A DNA stretch of 64,000 nt from Symbiodinium natans (Eukaryota; Sar; Dinophyceae; Suessiales; Symbiodiniaceae), in contig CAJNDS010002297.1 in assembly GCA_905221605.1 (NCBI GenBank), positions 74,501-138,500 of the forward strand, in the 5' to 3' direction. Below the pieces are notes generated by a model. That model worked only from the letters and a program-made list of their open reading frames with translations, was not told the origin of the DNA and made no database searches. Positions 1 to 10,067 of this stretch are shown here, in pieces. The stretch's first letter is position 1. Every line of letters begins with the position of its first letter. Position numbers and translations under genes: made by a program.

Positions 1-242
1 AATATTTCGAAGGTGCACCTCGGGAAGACTGGAATGAAACGCCACCTGGAATAGAAGCTTAAGCCTGCTGTCGCGACAGGGGCTCTGCAGGGTTGGGCGC
101 CTAAACCCGAGTACGAACCACCCCCCCCCCCCCCCCCCCATATTAAATAAGCCCCAAAGAACCCAGAAAGCCAGAAAGCCTGAACCTCAACACCTACTCG
201 AACCAGCCCTAAACCCACAAAGGGCGGTGGGGCCTCAGTCAG

Positions 243-320
243 CATCTGTACCGCAGCGCCCCAGGCACTTTGGCCCACAGCGGCCAGCGCGGCGTTGGCG
301 GCCACGGTGTTGGCCAGTAG
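243..320 (-). CDS. PPR-like exon remnant
   Basis: The minus strand reads LLANTVAANAALAAVGQSAW followed by GAAVQM. This matches the first helix of the dinoflagellate PPR motif, with 'ANAALAAVG' in the place of 'YNAAISACE', followed by a 'W..A..M' second helix. The usual cysteine is replaced by valine, so it is either a divergent repeat or decayed. A run of 19 C lies just left at 121-139. Confidence 0.4.
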
Positions 321-785
321 CCCCGTAGCCTGGCTTTGCCAAGATATACAATGTGTGACATTAGGAACAGGCAACACCAGGGCGGGTGGGAGACACTACA
401 GTTAAGGGCTTAGAGTAGCCTATACACCCTTGAAGAAGGGGAATGTACCAGTAAGTGAGGCATGCCGGTTTTATCGATCGTCTAGGAAAGACGTTAGGTT
501 TCCAGTCTTCAAATTGTGACTCAAATGCCGCCCTGCAGTTTCCCAGTAGCTAGGAACTATACTAACTCTATCGGCCGCTGAAACCGGAATCCTGCAGCCT
601 AAGCCGTCAACCCTTTTTAACCCTAAACCTAGAAGCCCCCTAAACCGCCTAAACATGTGAAAAGAACATTTCTGGCACCTGCATTCCCACCAGCAGGGCG
701 GCCGCCGCCACCCATGCACCTCGCAGAACGTGCAGCACGGAGCCCAGGAGGACCTGGAGAGCATCTGGGCTTCAAGAAATTGGGG

Positions 786-873
786 GTTTCCAGAAGTTGT
801 GTCCCTGAGTATCAGGGAATCCTACTATTTGGGGGGTCTATTTTAGGGGTCCCCTATTTTCGTACACCCCCAA
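786..873. mobile_element. Foldback element, family D (short form)
   Basis: The stretch with 'atcctactattt', 'tctattttaggggtccc' and 'cacccccaaat' recurs at 42972-43047 and, more diverged, at 7187-7263. Its two ends are roughly complementary (GGGGGTTT... and ...ACACCCCC). It has no coding capacity, so it would be non-autonomous. Confidence 0.45.
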
Positions 874-1725
874 ATGCTGAGCTTTGGAATGCCGATCTGC
901 GCGCAGCGATACTGCTAGTGCAGTCTGTGCTGACATGTTCAGGGTGACGTCTCATTGCGCTTTAATGCAGGAGCACCTCTTTCTTCATCAATTTTCGCCA
1001 AAGACCCCGCAACCCGAAAGAGTGGCAGAGTGGCACACAACCCGGTAACCCAGCACACCCTAAACCCTAAACCCTAAACCCTAAAACCTAACCCCGAAGC
1101 ATCCCTTGGCCAGGCGGCCACGTCGACCTTCAACTTGCGCTCGGCCACCTTGAACCACGGATGTAGGCTTCTTAGCTGGTGACCGTGGTCTGTAGGGTTT
1201 AGGGTTTAGACTTCCCCCAAAGGGCCCATGCGTCTTTCGCTTGATAGTCTTGAGCCCCAAAGTTACTACTCAGGAAGTATGTTGAAGCCAATTATACCCT
1301 AAATTCGTGTACATGGATCCTTCCTATATTTCATTTCGATGAACAGGAGCTCGGGGAATCGATCTTATGGAGTGTTTGGATTGTTTCGTGACAACACACC
1401 AGCCCCAATTCGGAGCATCTTAACCCGAAGGTCGTCCGTTGGTCCCAGCCATCCCTTCAAAAGCCCTATAAACCCTACAGGCTTTAGGGTTTAAGGCTGG
1501 TACAGACTCCATAAGCTCTAAAGCCTATGCACCCACGCGCCCACGAGCCTCTGCAACGCAGAGCAGGGCACAGGACCAGGACCCTCTGCAGCTGGCAGAG
1601 GCCTGGGTTTGGGGTTTGGGGTTTAGGGTTTAATAAGGTTTAAGGTTTAGTGTTTAGGGATTAGGGTTTAGGGTTTGGGGAGGACAGTGCTTGGAGGTTC
1701 AGGGTACTTGTAACCCCAACTATAT

Positions 1726-1806
1726 CTGAAACTCTGTCAGTTTAGTAGTAACTACCCTTAAATAGTAAGTATGACCCATAAGACTGCAGGTGAAGAGGGT
1801 CCATAA
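1726..1806. mobile_element. Foldback element, family C (diverged copy)
   Basis: It contains 'ctgtcagtttagtagtaact', 'acccttaaatagtaagta' and 'ctgcaggtgaagagggtcc'. These correspond in order to the better copies at 2948-3036 and 58426-58517. The left terminus is eroded. Confidence 0.5.
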
Positions 1807-2168
1807 TTCCATAATGGTGCTACGCAAAGCACTGACCCGGCGGTGTCACTCACCTTGCACCTATAGACCACACCATTCCAAGGCAAGATCCTCTGAGTTG
1901 TGCTTTAAACTCATTGAAAATTATCTATGAATAGGTTCCCTCATAATGGAAAAGAGGGAAATTAGAAGCTATCCCAAAGCACAACCCAGTCCTGTGTAAT
2001 GTCCACCACGTCGGGCACAAGTCCCTGCTGCCGCAGCAAGCCTTGGCTGCTTCGGTGGTTTGTTGCGCCTTTTGGGCACCTTCTGACGCCAACACCGCAT
2101 TCAGAGGTGCCCGACACGCACACACACAAGCATCTGAACAACTCAGTGCACTAAGAGTCAGAAAACAT

Positions 2169-2271
2169 GGGTATTTCCCAAAATAGGGGTACCCTTTTTA
2201 TACCCCAAATAGAATAAACCCCCCTTGACGAGACCCCAAAAAGGGTACCCCTATTTTCAGCAACCCCCACA
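2169..2271. mobile_element. Foldback element, family D (long form)
   Basis: 'aaaataggggtaccctttt' near the left end is the reverse complement of 'aaaagggtacccctatttt' near the right end, giving a long hairpin with a short loop. The copy at 32221-32321 aligns along its whole length, including the internal 'atagaat..aa.cc' segment. No ORF. Confidence 0.7.
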
Positions 2272-2383
2272 TAAGTGCAGATACATCCCTAGTCCGGCTC
2301 CCTGCATCTGCCCTCGAAAATTCTCAATCAACCCTCTCAAGCCCGACACCAGTACCCTCGATGCCGCCGACACCTGCACACAC

Positions 2384-2524
2384 TACTTGGAGGTTCTGGG
2401 AACTTATAACCCAATTACAAGTGCAGTTGCCACTTATAATAAGCCCCTTAAGTACCCTAGTAGGGATACAATTGGCTTAGAAGTACAGTTATAATTGGGT
2501 TACTACTTTAAATCTCCATTGTAG
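2384..2524. mobile_element. Foldback element, family A
   Basis: It starts TACTTGGAGGTTC and has 'aacccaattacaag' inside. The right half carries the complementary 'ataattgggttactac' and a decayed terminus 'aaatctccattgta'. It is one of several copies of this ~100-145 bp family (also 52998-53137, 55546-55684, 61949-62047, 46015-46160). Confidence 0.65.
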
Positions 2525-2947
2525 CTCATTTTTGGGTCAACTTGATTGCTATTCTGCGGTTCGAAGTCTGATACGCAAGGCCACTGCAACAAAGGCACCC
2601 AAACGTGCCAGTGAGTTCGGCCAGGAAACAGCCATTCGTGTGCCAGGTGCGCTTGGCTCACTATGCTCCGGGTTGTACATACAAAATATGATTATGCGTG
2701 GCTGCAACTCAAGACTGTAAGCATTCCTCATTTCTACAATCGAAGGCTTGCCACCCAGCTTCCATTCTTTATCTCACAGCCGGCCACGCCCCAAAGCGAC
2801 GAGAACCAAGGCAAGCGGGCAAGGGGAGGGCTTCGTGCTATATGGGCGGTAGGGTGGGTGGGGGGGTGGGTACTGCCTCCGCGAACGAGGCCATTTTGAA
2901 ACACCCGAAAAGCTTACACCCCAAGCCCCTCCCCCGAAGCCTCTCAA

Positions 2948-3036
2948 CCTGGGACTCTATTTGCCTACAGGTTAGTAGTAAGTACCCTTGATTTGTAGGT
3001 ATAACCCATAAAGCTGTAGGTAAAGAGGGTCCCAGG
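2948..3036. mobile_element. Foldback element, family C
   Basis: The left terminus 'cctgggactctatttgccta' pairs with the right terminus 'taggtaaagagggtcccagg'. The interior 'gttagtagtaagtaccc' is shared with the other family C copies. Confidence 0.7.
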
Positions 3037-3882
3037 AACCCTTTGTGCCTGAAAAGTCCGAGCCCCTAAGCCCCAGACTCCGGACCAAGAAGCCTTCTCA
3101 CACCCTCAAGGTTAACACACGGTAGAACCTCAAGCTTGGGAGCCACGCGCCCCATCCCCGACTCACCTCAGGCCTGTTTAAGCCATTTAAGCCTTGCAGC
3201 CTTTTAAACACAAAATCCCGGGTACCTAAATGCTTCGAAATCCACGTCGCTCAAATGAAACATGGCCAGCGATGCAAAGACAGCGAGTCAGTTGGCGCAA
3301 AGAGCAACGAGATCGCAAACCACCCCAACAACCAAAACCTGCCAGCGATTGGTGCTGCACCCTGTTTTCGGCTGCGGACAGGACTCCTGGGGCAAGTGGG
3401 TATATCAGCATGCTCTGACACGCACGCCATGACCTTGTCTTGGAGGGCTGAAAACCCGCTCCAGCACAAGAACTGAGAGGAGCAGGGGCTGAAATTCGAG
3501 ATTGTTCAGGCCCCTGCCATAAAATTCGTTGTTAAACACTTGTTTTTCCGCGAGATGATCTATAAACCTCAGACCCACGCATCTTGCGCAGAGGGAAGCA
3601 GCTGGCGTTCGAACAAGCCAATTTGTGGCGGCTCCTGTATCAACCTTATAGATTACACTCCGCAAGCCCGAAACCCCTTCAGCGTTTAGACCCGAAGCTC
3701 TCGTGCCCTCCCGAACTGAAGATTCGCAGGGGGTCTTGAGCTGCAGGTTGAGGCTTGGGAACGACGTTCGCCGCTTTCCGCTCCTGGGGTTTAAGACAAG
3801 TCAGCCGCGCGGAGTTCAGGATAGAAATGGGGAAAAACATAAATGCAGAGGCATCCACATTCGTGGGAACCATCAGAACCCT

Positions 3883-4125
3883 TCACATCAGAGCCAAAAG
3901 GCTCAGGAAGGAGAAGAGCAACACACCTAGCGACCTCGTCCTTGCGCTGGACACGCCCCCCTGGGGGACCTGGCAAGTTCCGACCACCAGCTTGGCGGCC
4001 GCCGCCGGTTGCGTTCCATCGAAGGTCTCATACTCCCGGCTCTCTGGGCCACGGGTGGAGTTGCTATTGCCAAACATGACCAGAACCCAGTTGCCCCAGC
4101 TGCTCTGAGCCAGAACCTCCCTCAA
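3883..4125 (-). CDS. Unrecognised open frame, possible exon
   Basis: An 80-codon frame includes 'SSWGNWVLVMFGNSN' and 'ESREYETFDGTQPAAAAKL', a composition more protein-like than the surrounding DNA. I do not recognise a family. Overlapping frames are open on the other strand, so it may be chance. The 3040-4230 stretch contains no telomere-type array and no other feature I can support. Confidence 0.2.
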   Translation of the reverse strand: MREVLAQSSWGNWVLVMFGNSNSTRGPESREYETFDGTQPAAAAKLVVGTCQVPQGGVSSARTRSLGVLLFSFLSLLALM

Positions 4126-4234
4126 AGGTGCGGATAAGTCGGGGGTGCTGACCTCGCATCTGCCCAGAACAGAGATTTTGTTTTTTTGGGGGGGGAGGGT
4201 TGTTGGGATACAGTAGGGCTCAGAGTTATAGAAG

Positions 4235-4318
4235 GCTCAAAGGGAGTTGTGGGTCCACCTCGGCGCCCAGGACAAGGTGGAGATCAGGCGCGTAGGTCAC
4301 GTTGGCAGAGGTGGACAT
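4235..4318 (-). CDS. Possible PPR exon remnant
   Basis: The frame reads MSTSANVTYAPDLHLVLGAE. 'NVTYAPDL' occupies the place of 'NVVTYNAAI', but the conserved SACEK segment is missing. Weak; it lies immediately left of the foldback element at 4333-4455. Confidence 0.25.
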
Positions 4319-4332
4319 ATTTTCCTTGATCG

Positions 4333-4455
4333 CCCAGGAACCATATTACCAATAAGGGCACCCTTTTTGGGTTTAGGGTTTGGGGTTTCGGGTTTCGGCC
4401 AGGAAAATATGAAACCTTGAACCAAAAGAACGGGAAAATGGTACCACTGAGCTAC
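4333..4455. mobile_element. Foldback element, family G, holding a telomere-type block
   Basis: 'cccaggaaccatatta', 'aagggcaccctttttggg', 'ccttgaaccaaaa' and 'ggtaccactgagc' occur in the same order as their counterparts in the copy at 53846-53952. Between the second and third blocks this copy has GGGTTTAGGG/GGGTTTCGGG units where the other has 'ttggttggttcttat'. Confidence 0.55.
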
Positions 4456-4756
4456 CAAGTCTCGTAGATGTTCAAGGCTGCCTGTGCCGTGAGAGCCGTC
4501 GCATTCCTCGGCTGAGCAGCCGCCGGTGCAGCACGAGAAGATATAATATGATTCAGAGTGATCAAAACATGCCTAGCAGCAATCTTATAAACATGTAAAC
4601 CCTAAACCCTAAACCCTTAAACCCTTAGCAATATAAAAACTATTCAGTACATCCGAAGCCCCAGGGTCGGAGTCGATGAGACCAACGCCATCTTCGCGGT
4701 GACCTCCAAGGGCTCGTCGCAACAGCCGCCGGTGCCGTCCTCAACGAAACCCTAAA

Positions 4757-4850
4757 AGGGTTTAGGGTTTAGGGTTTAGGGTTTGGGGTTTAGGGTTTGG
4801 GGTTTGGGATTTGGGGTTTCTTGGGTAAACCCCTTGGGTTTAGGGGTTTG
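4757..4850 (+). repeat. Telomere-type array (TTTAGGG, degenerate)
   Basis: A run of TTTAGGG units with TTTGGGG variants, broken by a few bases near 4820. It follows the non-repeat island at about 4640-4745, which is preceded by CCCTAAA at 4597-4615. Confidence 0.9.
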
Positions 4851-5041
4851 AGGGTATAGAGCCTAAGGATATGAGATGTAAAGCCTGAGGAATAGTTCTG
4901 ACTTATAGACTTGTAATTACTGCGAGCAGATTCAAAGAGTTGCTCGCATCGGAAAGCTAAGTGTCTACCGTGAAGACGACATGAGCAAAGTTGACCGTCG
5001 CCTTAGACGCTTGAAGGTGATGACTACCAGAGCGCTTGGGT

Positions 5042-5128
5042 TCCCAGAGAATATTCCTTCAAGTATAAGAGGGTCCTTATAGGGCTTAAGGAAAAATCCT
5101 GAGTTAAGGGGTATTGGAGCATCTGTTT
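5042..5128. mobile_element. Foldback element, family E
   Basis: It begins 'tcccagagaatattccttc' and ends 'ggggtattggagcatctgt'. The ends match the terminal repeats CCCAGAG.CTCCAATACCC / GGGTATTGGAGCCTCTGGG of the copies at 41459-41569 and 43525-43695. The left end is shortened. Confidence 0.55.
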
Positions 5129-5424
5129 CAGGGTTCATGGTTGGGTGTTTAGGGCTTAGATGGGCTTGCGGCTTAGAGGGGCTGGGGACTTCTTGTGCTT
5201 ATGGGGCTTCGCGCTGCTTCGATGCATCTGACGCCAGGTCCACGTTGCGGAACATCAGGAAGATGGTCTGCTTTCCCGGGACGTTGTTGCTGCTGTCCGG
5301 GCTCATGTCAGCACCTGGCCACGAAAGCAAGTTGCATATCGGGAAAAAAAACCGGGGCCTGGCGACCCACCCCCCCCTCCCCCCCAGGCCCTGACACCTG
5401 AAAAGCCTAATCATTAGGCATGTA

Positions 5425-5541
5425 TACTTGGTGGTTCGTGGGTACTTAGAAGTAGCGTTCTAAGGACCCTAAATATGGTTCCACCCATAGTAATCTACTT
5501 GTAAGTTTGAAAAAGAAGTGCCCTTTTTGAACCTCCAGGTA
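5425..5541. mobile_element. Foldback element related to family A
   Basis: The left end 'tacttggtggttcgtgggta' and the right end 'tttttgaacctccaggta' give the family A terminal motif in inverted orientation. The reverse complement of the left 40 bases recurs at 45121-45175, so this is a separate subfamily with at least two copies here. Confidence 0.5.
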
Positions 5542-5819
5542 GGGTCTATAGCAATTTTGCTGTGTTATCCGTAGACTGGGGATTTTGGAAGTTGCTCTGA
5601 TGGCCCGCGTGCTCAGAGATTTAGATTTGGGGTTTAGGGTTTTAGGGTGGCTTAGGGGGTTTAGGGTTTAGGCTTTAGGTGGTTTGGGGGGTTTAGGGGT
5701 GGGGTTTGCAGGGTTGAACAACCCAATCAAGCAGTCCCCTATGTTCCGGGTTGTTGCAAGTGCACTTGCGACTCGCCTCCATGTAGTCCATCAAGACCCT
5801 GATAAAGGCCCGAAAAAAC

Positions 5820-5909
5820 GAAACCCTATACCCCTAAACCCCGAAACCCTAAACCCCTGAAGCCTAAACCCTAACCCTAAACCCTAAACTTAAACCCTAA
5901 ACCCTAAAC
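5820..5909 (-). repeat. Telomere-type array (CCCTAAA)
   Basis: About 90 bp of CCCTAAA and CCCCTAAA variants. In the minus-strand sense it would open an intron with GGTTTAGGG directly after the exon-like island 5910-5991. Confidence 0.9.
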
Positions 5910-5991
5910 CCTTAGAGGCCGAGCTGCCCAGCTCGAGATCAGTATCGGTCAAGGACACCGCACCAAGGTCATGGGACCTGGGTTGCTTTGC
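5910..5991 (-). CDS. Candidate microexon between telomere-type arrays
   Basis: The minus strand reads AKQPRSHDLGAVSLTDTDLE then LGSSASK, free of stops, in an 82-base island with arrays on both sides. In sense it is entered through CCCTAAG and left through AAGG|GTTTAGGG, so the telomere unit itself supplies an AG acceptor and a GT donor. No family is recognised. It could be a later exon of the signal-peptide gene whose first exon is at 8693-8774. Confidence 0.35.
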
Positions 5992-6085
5992 CTTAGGGTT
6001 TAGGGTTTAGGGTTTAGGGTTTAGGGTTTAAGGTTTAGGGTTTAGGGTTTAGGGTTTAGGGTTTAGGGTTTAGGGTTAAGGGTTG
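5992..6085 (+). repeat. Telomere-type array (TTTAGGG)n, nearly perfect
   Basis: About 13 head-to-tail TTTAGGG units with one TTTAAGG variant. In the opposite orientation to the array on the other side of the island 5910-5991, so the two could pair in RNA. Confidence 0.95.
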
Positions 6086-6808
6086 CTTGTTGCGATACTG
6101 GGCAATGGGGTACTGAAAGGCTTAGAATGGAAGTTTCAGGAATGGCCCACTGTGAAAAGGTAGCGGGACGCCTAGGGTTTTCAGGGTTCAGTTCAGGAAT
6201 TAGGGATTGAAGTTTAGGGTTTAGGGTTTTAAAGGGCTGAAGATTGAGGGATTGGGATCTTCGTTTTTTTTCGGCTTGCGGCTTGCAAGCTTTGCCTTAC
6301 CCCAAAACGTTCTTACCATATCCACCCTTATAGGATTAGTGGGTAACCTACCAAAAATTACTTTTATAGCATAGTAAGACCCTAAACCCTAAACCCTAAA
6401 CCCTCAACCCTAAACCCTTTTGGGAAGGAAGCCACCTCCAGTTGACGAAGATCATCCATGCTCCAGATCGCATACAGTCAGGTCCATGCAGGCGCTAAGG
6501 AGACCGGGAAACCTGAACTCCCCAAGCCTTCCGCTTAAAACCTAAACACTGTATGCCTTATGCTTTAGCCCTCGTGCCCTGAACCTCAACGAAACCCGAA
6601 GGTCCCCAAAGATACCCTTATGCCGCTCATTTAGGAATAGGCACACTTACCCTAAACCCTAACCCTAAACCCTTCAGCTTATATGAATCCCTATGGTTCT
6701 GGGATCCTCTCAAAAGCAAAGCACCCAATGCCAGAGCACACTTCGAAATCATCTTCGCTCGCGCTGATCTGCCACGTTTTATTGACCTGCCAGCTGTTTT
6801 TGGGGGGG

Positions 6809-6903
6809 TTGGGATGTTCTCCCTTATACTAATAGTAGGGATAATAATCGGGGGTAGTAAAATCCCTGTTAAGGACTGTTTGTAGAAGGGGGAACATCCC
6901 AAG
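6809..6903. mobile_element. Foldback element, family B
   Basis: The termini TTGGGATGTTCTCCCTTATA and 'agaagggggaacatcccaa' are inverted complements. The internal 'atccctgttaaggactg' is shared with all family B copies. A minus-strand open frame crossing it (start 6902) simply translates the element and resembles a frame in the copy at 63851. Confidence 0.75.
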
Positions 6904-7186
6904 GTTTACGGTTTTCGGGAGGTTTGCGTTTAAAACTTCGGTTTTGGGATCTCTCGTGGTAGGTCATCGTTTCCGTCTGCCAAGTACCTGGCTCAACAGT
7001 ACCACATAAGCACGACCGGCTCATCTTCATAAACCTTAGCTTGTCAGACATCAGCCATGTACTTGGGAATTTTTAGAGTTCAGAGTGAAGGGTGTACGTG
7101 GTAGTTATTCACACTGTTCTTGGTCTCTTTGCTCCCATGAGCATTGTGATTCTGAGTCGTGTTGTTATGATGCAAGAAAAACTATC

Positions 7187-7263
7187 TTATTAGGGTCCCG
7201 ATTGCAAGGAAATCCTGCCATTTGGGCATCTAGATTGGGGGTGCCCTGTTATCGTAAACCCCC
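7187..7263. mobile_element. Foldback element, family D (diverged)
   Basis: 'ggaaatcctgccatttggg', 'attgggggtgccctgttatc' and 'gtaaaccccca' correspond in order to the copies at 786-873 and 42972-43047. Confidence 0.4.
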
Positions 7264-7552
7264 ATACAGAGGTGTGCACGGATGTATGCTGCTATTGGCT
7301 GATACGGCCCGGCGCGCTAGTTCCAGGGTGGGCCATGCTTGATCCAAGGCCTTCCCATGCGCGAGAGACAAGACAACTCCCCAAAAAACCAGGACCAACT
7401 AGACCCAAAACCCTAAACCCTAAACCCCCAGACCTAGCCTGCTGGTTCTTAAGAGGGGGGAGGGAATGAGGCACCTACGGCACCTACCTGAACGCTTCAA
7501 CTTTATGGCGATAACCTTGTTTAGTTGCTTATAAACCAACCTATAAGTTCCT

Positions 7553-7619
7553 ACGATCCTCCAAGGAGGGGCTCATGCAAATAGGCCTTGGTCCCAGGCT
7601 TGAGCACGGAGCTGCCCTT
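7553..7619 (-). CDS. Candidate microexon
   Basis: The minus strand reads KGSSVLKPGTKAYLHEPLLG after a possible AG acceptor at 7620-7621, with G-rich telomere-type DNA at 7625-7700 beyond it. The frame stops within a few codons on the left, so the donor should lie near 7555. No family recognised. It may belong to the same secreted-protein gene as the exon at 8693-8774. Confidence 0.35.
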
Positions 7620-7699
7620 CTTCGTCAGGGTTCAGGGTTCAGGGTTTGGAGTTTCAGGTTTAGGGTTTAGGTTTAGGGTTTAGGTTTAGGGGGGATGCC

Positions 7700-8380
7700 A
7701 GAAGAAGCATGATCAGCGCTACTGAACACCCTAATCCCCAGACCATGAGCCCATATAGAACCCTTAAAAAGCATCATCGGCCCTGTAATATACATAAATG
7801 TAATTCAGCACCTTTTGATGACCCTGAACAACCAAAAATGACACCGTTTACAAAACGACACACTTTGTGGGCTTCAGGACGCGGCGCCGGCGTCGATTCA
7901 ACGGCTGCTGATGCCTGCGAACATCCTGCGCTGGTCTGCTTGACCGTCCATGGTCTGCTTCTTGCGACGGTCACTTTGTATCTTATGTTCATGGGTGTTG
8001 CAGCAACAGCAACCGAGAATGCGTGTAGTAGGCGCGAACTTCGTTTTTCTTGCCTCGGTGAGGCTGGATGAGTCCCACCCAACACTGTACATGTATACCC
8101 TCAAACCTGAACCCTGAACTTAAACCCGAATATGCCCCGAAGTCGGGTCTAAAAATGAACCGAAGTCTGGATGACACACTTCAAAATGCCGTGTAAAACC
8201 GTGAACAACCTTCTGACATAGACCCATAACAGACCCTTAACAAACCCTTTACAAAACTCAGCTTGTAACGACCCACACTTACTTGGGTTTGTGTGGTACT
8301 TATAAGTAGGGTTATAAGTAGGGAAACTATGGCAGCAACCCTTGTTCAGCGTACTGAGAACCCTACTATAGAAGTTCCTA
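7700..8380. other. Non-repeat stretch, nothing firmly identified
   Basis: Open frames exist on both strands (for example minus 7774-8085), but none shows a recognisable motif and they overlap each other. 8270-8380 has short palindromic 'acttataagtagggttataagtaggg' type sequence, perhaps a worn foldback element. Confidence 0.4.
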
Positions 8381-8387
8381 GGAACCC

Positions 8388-8692
8388 TAAACCCTGAGCC
8401 CTACACCCCAAACCCCAAACCCCAAACCCTAAACCCCAAACCCCAAACCCTAAACCCTAAACCCTAAACCCCAAACCCTAAACCCCAAACCCCAAACCCC
8501 AAACCCTAAACCCCAAACCCTAAACCCCAAACCCTAAACCCCAAACCCCAAACCCTAAACCCCAAACCCGAAGCCCTAAACCCTAAACCCGAAACCCCAA
8601 ACGCTAAACCCTAAGCCCTAGCCCTAAACCCTAAACCCTAAACCCTAAACCCTAAAACCTAAAACCTAAACCCTAAACCCTAAACCCCACCA
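8388..8692 (-). repeat. Longest telomere-type array (CCCTAAA/CCCCAAA)
   Basis: About 300 bp of mixed CCCTAAA and CCCCAAA units, ending at the signal-peptide exon. In the minus sense it would form the start of the next intron (…GTGGTGGGGTTTAGGG). The two unit types are interleaved, as if blocks had been copied as higher-order units. Confidence 0.95.
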
Positions 8693-8774
8693 CCTCCTCC
8701 TGGCCAGCAGGGCAGGAGCCCCGCGCCGCAGCGAGGCAGCAGAGTATCGCAAGGGCTCGGAAGTGCATGGCGGC
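8693..8774 (-). CDS. First coding exon of a secreted protein (signal peptide)
   Basis: ATG at 8768 in a GCCGCCATG context starts MHFRALAILCCLAAARGS, followed by CPAGQEE: a basic n-region, a hydrophobic core ILCCLAAA and a small-residue cleavage site, which is a typical secretory signal peptide. Sense sequence before the ATG is a pyrimidine-rich stretch ending CTGCAG at 8775-8780, a canonical acceptor (cis or spliced-leader trans-splicing). GT after GAGGAG at 8693 is a plausible donor, leading into the telomere-type array. The mature protein is unknown; candidate downstream pieces are at 7553-7619 and 5910-5991. Confidence 0.55.
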
Positions 8775-8792
8775 CTGCAGAAGTGAGGGGGG

Positions 8793-8897
8793 TTTCGGGT
8801 TTCGGGTTTAGGGTTAGGGGTTTAGGGTTTAGGGTTTAGGGTTTGGGGTTTCGGGTTTAGGGTTTAGGGCTTCGGGTTTCGGGTTTAGGGCTTGGGG
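8793..8897 (+). repeat. Telomere-type array (TTTAGGG/TTTCGGG)
   Basis: Mixed TTTAGGG, TTTCGGG and TTTGGGG units on the 5' side of the signal-peptide exon, in opposite orientation to the 8388-8692 array. Confidence 0.9.
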
Positions 8898-9480
8898 GGT
8901 TAATGTTGCACCCGCTTTTGTCGGGGCCGGCTGAATAAAGTCAACTCTGCCGAGCTATACTGGATCGACTGTGCGGAATCAACTGCTGGGCTTCGCTGCT
9001 CCGGTTTGAACTCATATAACCTCATCACTCTTTAAGGCTGTTCGGGGGAGTGGGGGCCGGTGCACTAAAGCGGGTGCAACATTATACGTGTTCCTATAAG
9101 GGGGTAACGATGGGGGTTTCGAGGTGAAGGATGGCAGCACTAGATTTGCTGTCGGCGTTTACCATGTGCTTCCCGAGTTTCATATTCCCTTGGGTTTTGT
9201 AGAATTAAAAATACAGAGCTCAAAAATACTAAGGGGGCTGTAGTAACCCCAAGACCCTCAACCGCAAGCTATCGGAATCCTGAACTCCTGCCGCATTGGA
9301 AACCTCAGCCCTTGAAGGTATCGTGGCTCAGGAACCTCTAGTGGCAAACCCACACCGAAACCCCGACAAAAACAAAATCTGAAACCAGTACAGCCCCTGG
9401 AGCCACTTAAGTCTGTCAGGCCACCAAAGCCCGTGCAAAATCCCCACAGCCCCACAACCATCAATACAAACCCTAAACCC

Positions 9481-9584
9481 TAAGACCTAAGAACTCCATA
9501 ATGCCATACCCCAAAGCCTAAACGCGCCCCGGACCCCTAAGACCTAAGAACTCCATAATGCCATACCCCAAAGCCTAAACGCGG
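9481..9584. repeat. 57-bp direct tandem duplication
   Basis: 'taagacctaagaactccata' and the following ~26 bases occur at 9481 and again, identical for about 46 bases, at 9538. The identity implies a recent duplication. No coding content. Confidence 0.9.
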
Positions 9585-9767
9585 TTCGGAGGCTTTGAAG
9601 GGCCTTGGGAGATTCCGAGGCTCTGCCCGAAGAATGGAGAGGCCAAAGCGTTTGGCTGTAAATGGCTTGAGTCGAAGGGTTTAGGGGTTCTAGGGTTACA
9701 TGAGGGGCGGGGGGCTATCTTGAAGCTTTCCAAGCGCCGGCAAGAAGTGCAGCCTGAAAGATTTCAG

Positions 9768-10067
9768 TCAACCTGATGGAGGAGAACACCATTGCTTGCT
9801 ACGGACAAGTTGGTCGGAGTCCATTTCTGAAAAAAACCTCCTGTAGTCGTAGACAACCTCATGAATCGTTTTGTCTGAAAAACGAGACTTCTCCTTGAAC
9901 GCCTGTGTTTTGATCTGTCGCCTAGTCTCAGGGTCTCGTTGATGACATGGGCCACAGTGTTGATCACTGCTTAAGATGAGCAAAAATCCTCCGTTGGTAG
10001 TATCCGAAGACGAATTTTCTTTCCTGACATAAACCCCCGCTGCTAGTTTCGCGGTCTGGCGACACAA
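9768..10067 (-). CDS. Unrecognised open frame
   Basis: A 99-codon minus frame contains 'FSDKTIHEVVYDYRRFFSEM' and 'DSDQLVRSKQW', which looks protein-like, in a 350-bp stretch without telomere units. A second long frame overlaps it in another phase (9764-9967), so one may be a shadow or a frameshift may exist. No family recognised; neighbours give no functional hint. Confidence 0.25.
   Translation of the reverse strand: MCRQTAKLAAGVYVRKENSSSDTTNGGFLLILSSDQHCGPCHQRDPETRRQIKTQAFKEKSRFSDKTIHEVVYDYRRFFSEMDSDQLVRSKQWCSPPSG

Noticed and set aside
4400-4475. Possible tRNA or tRNA-derived SINE (minus-strand 'tagctcagtggtacc' resembling an A box and 'ggttcaagg' resembling a B box)
   Set aside because: No acceptor or anticodon stem can be formed, and both stretches belong to a foldback element also found at 53846-53952.
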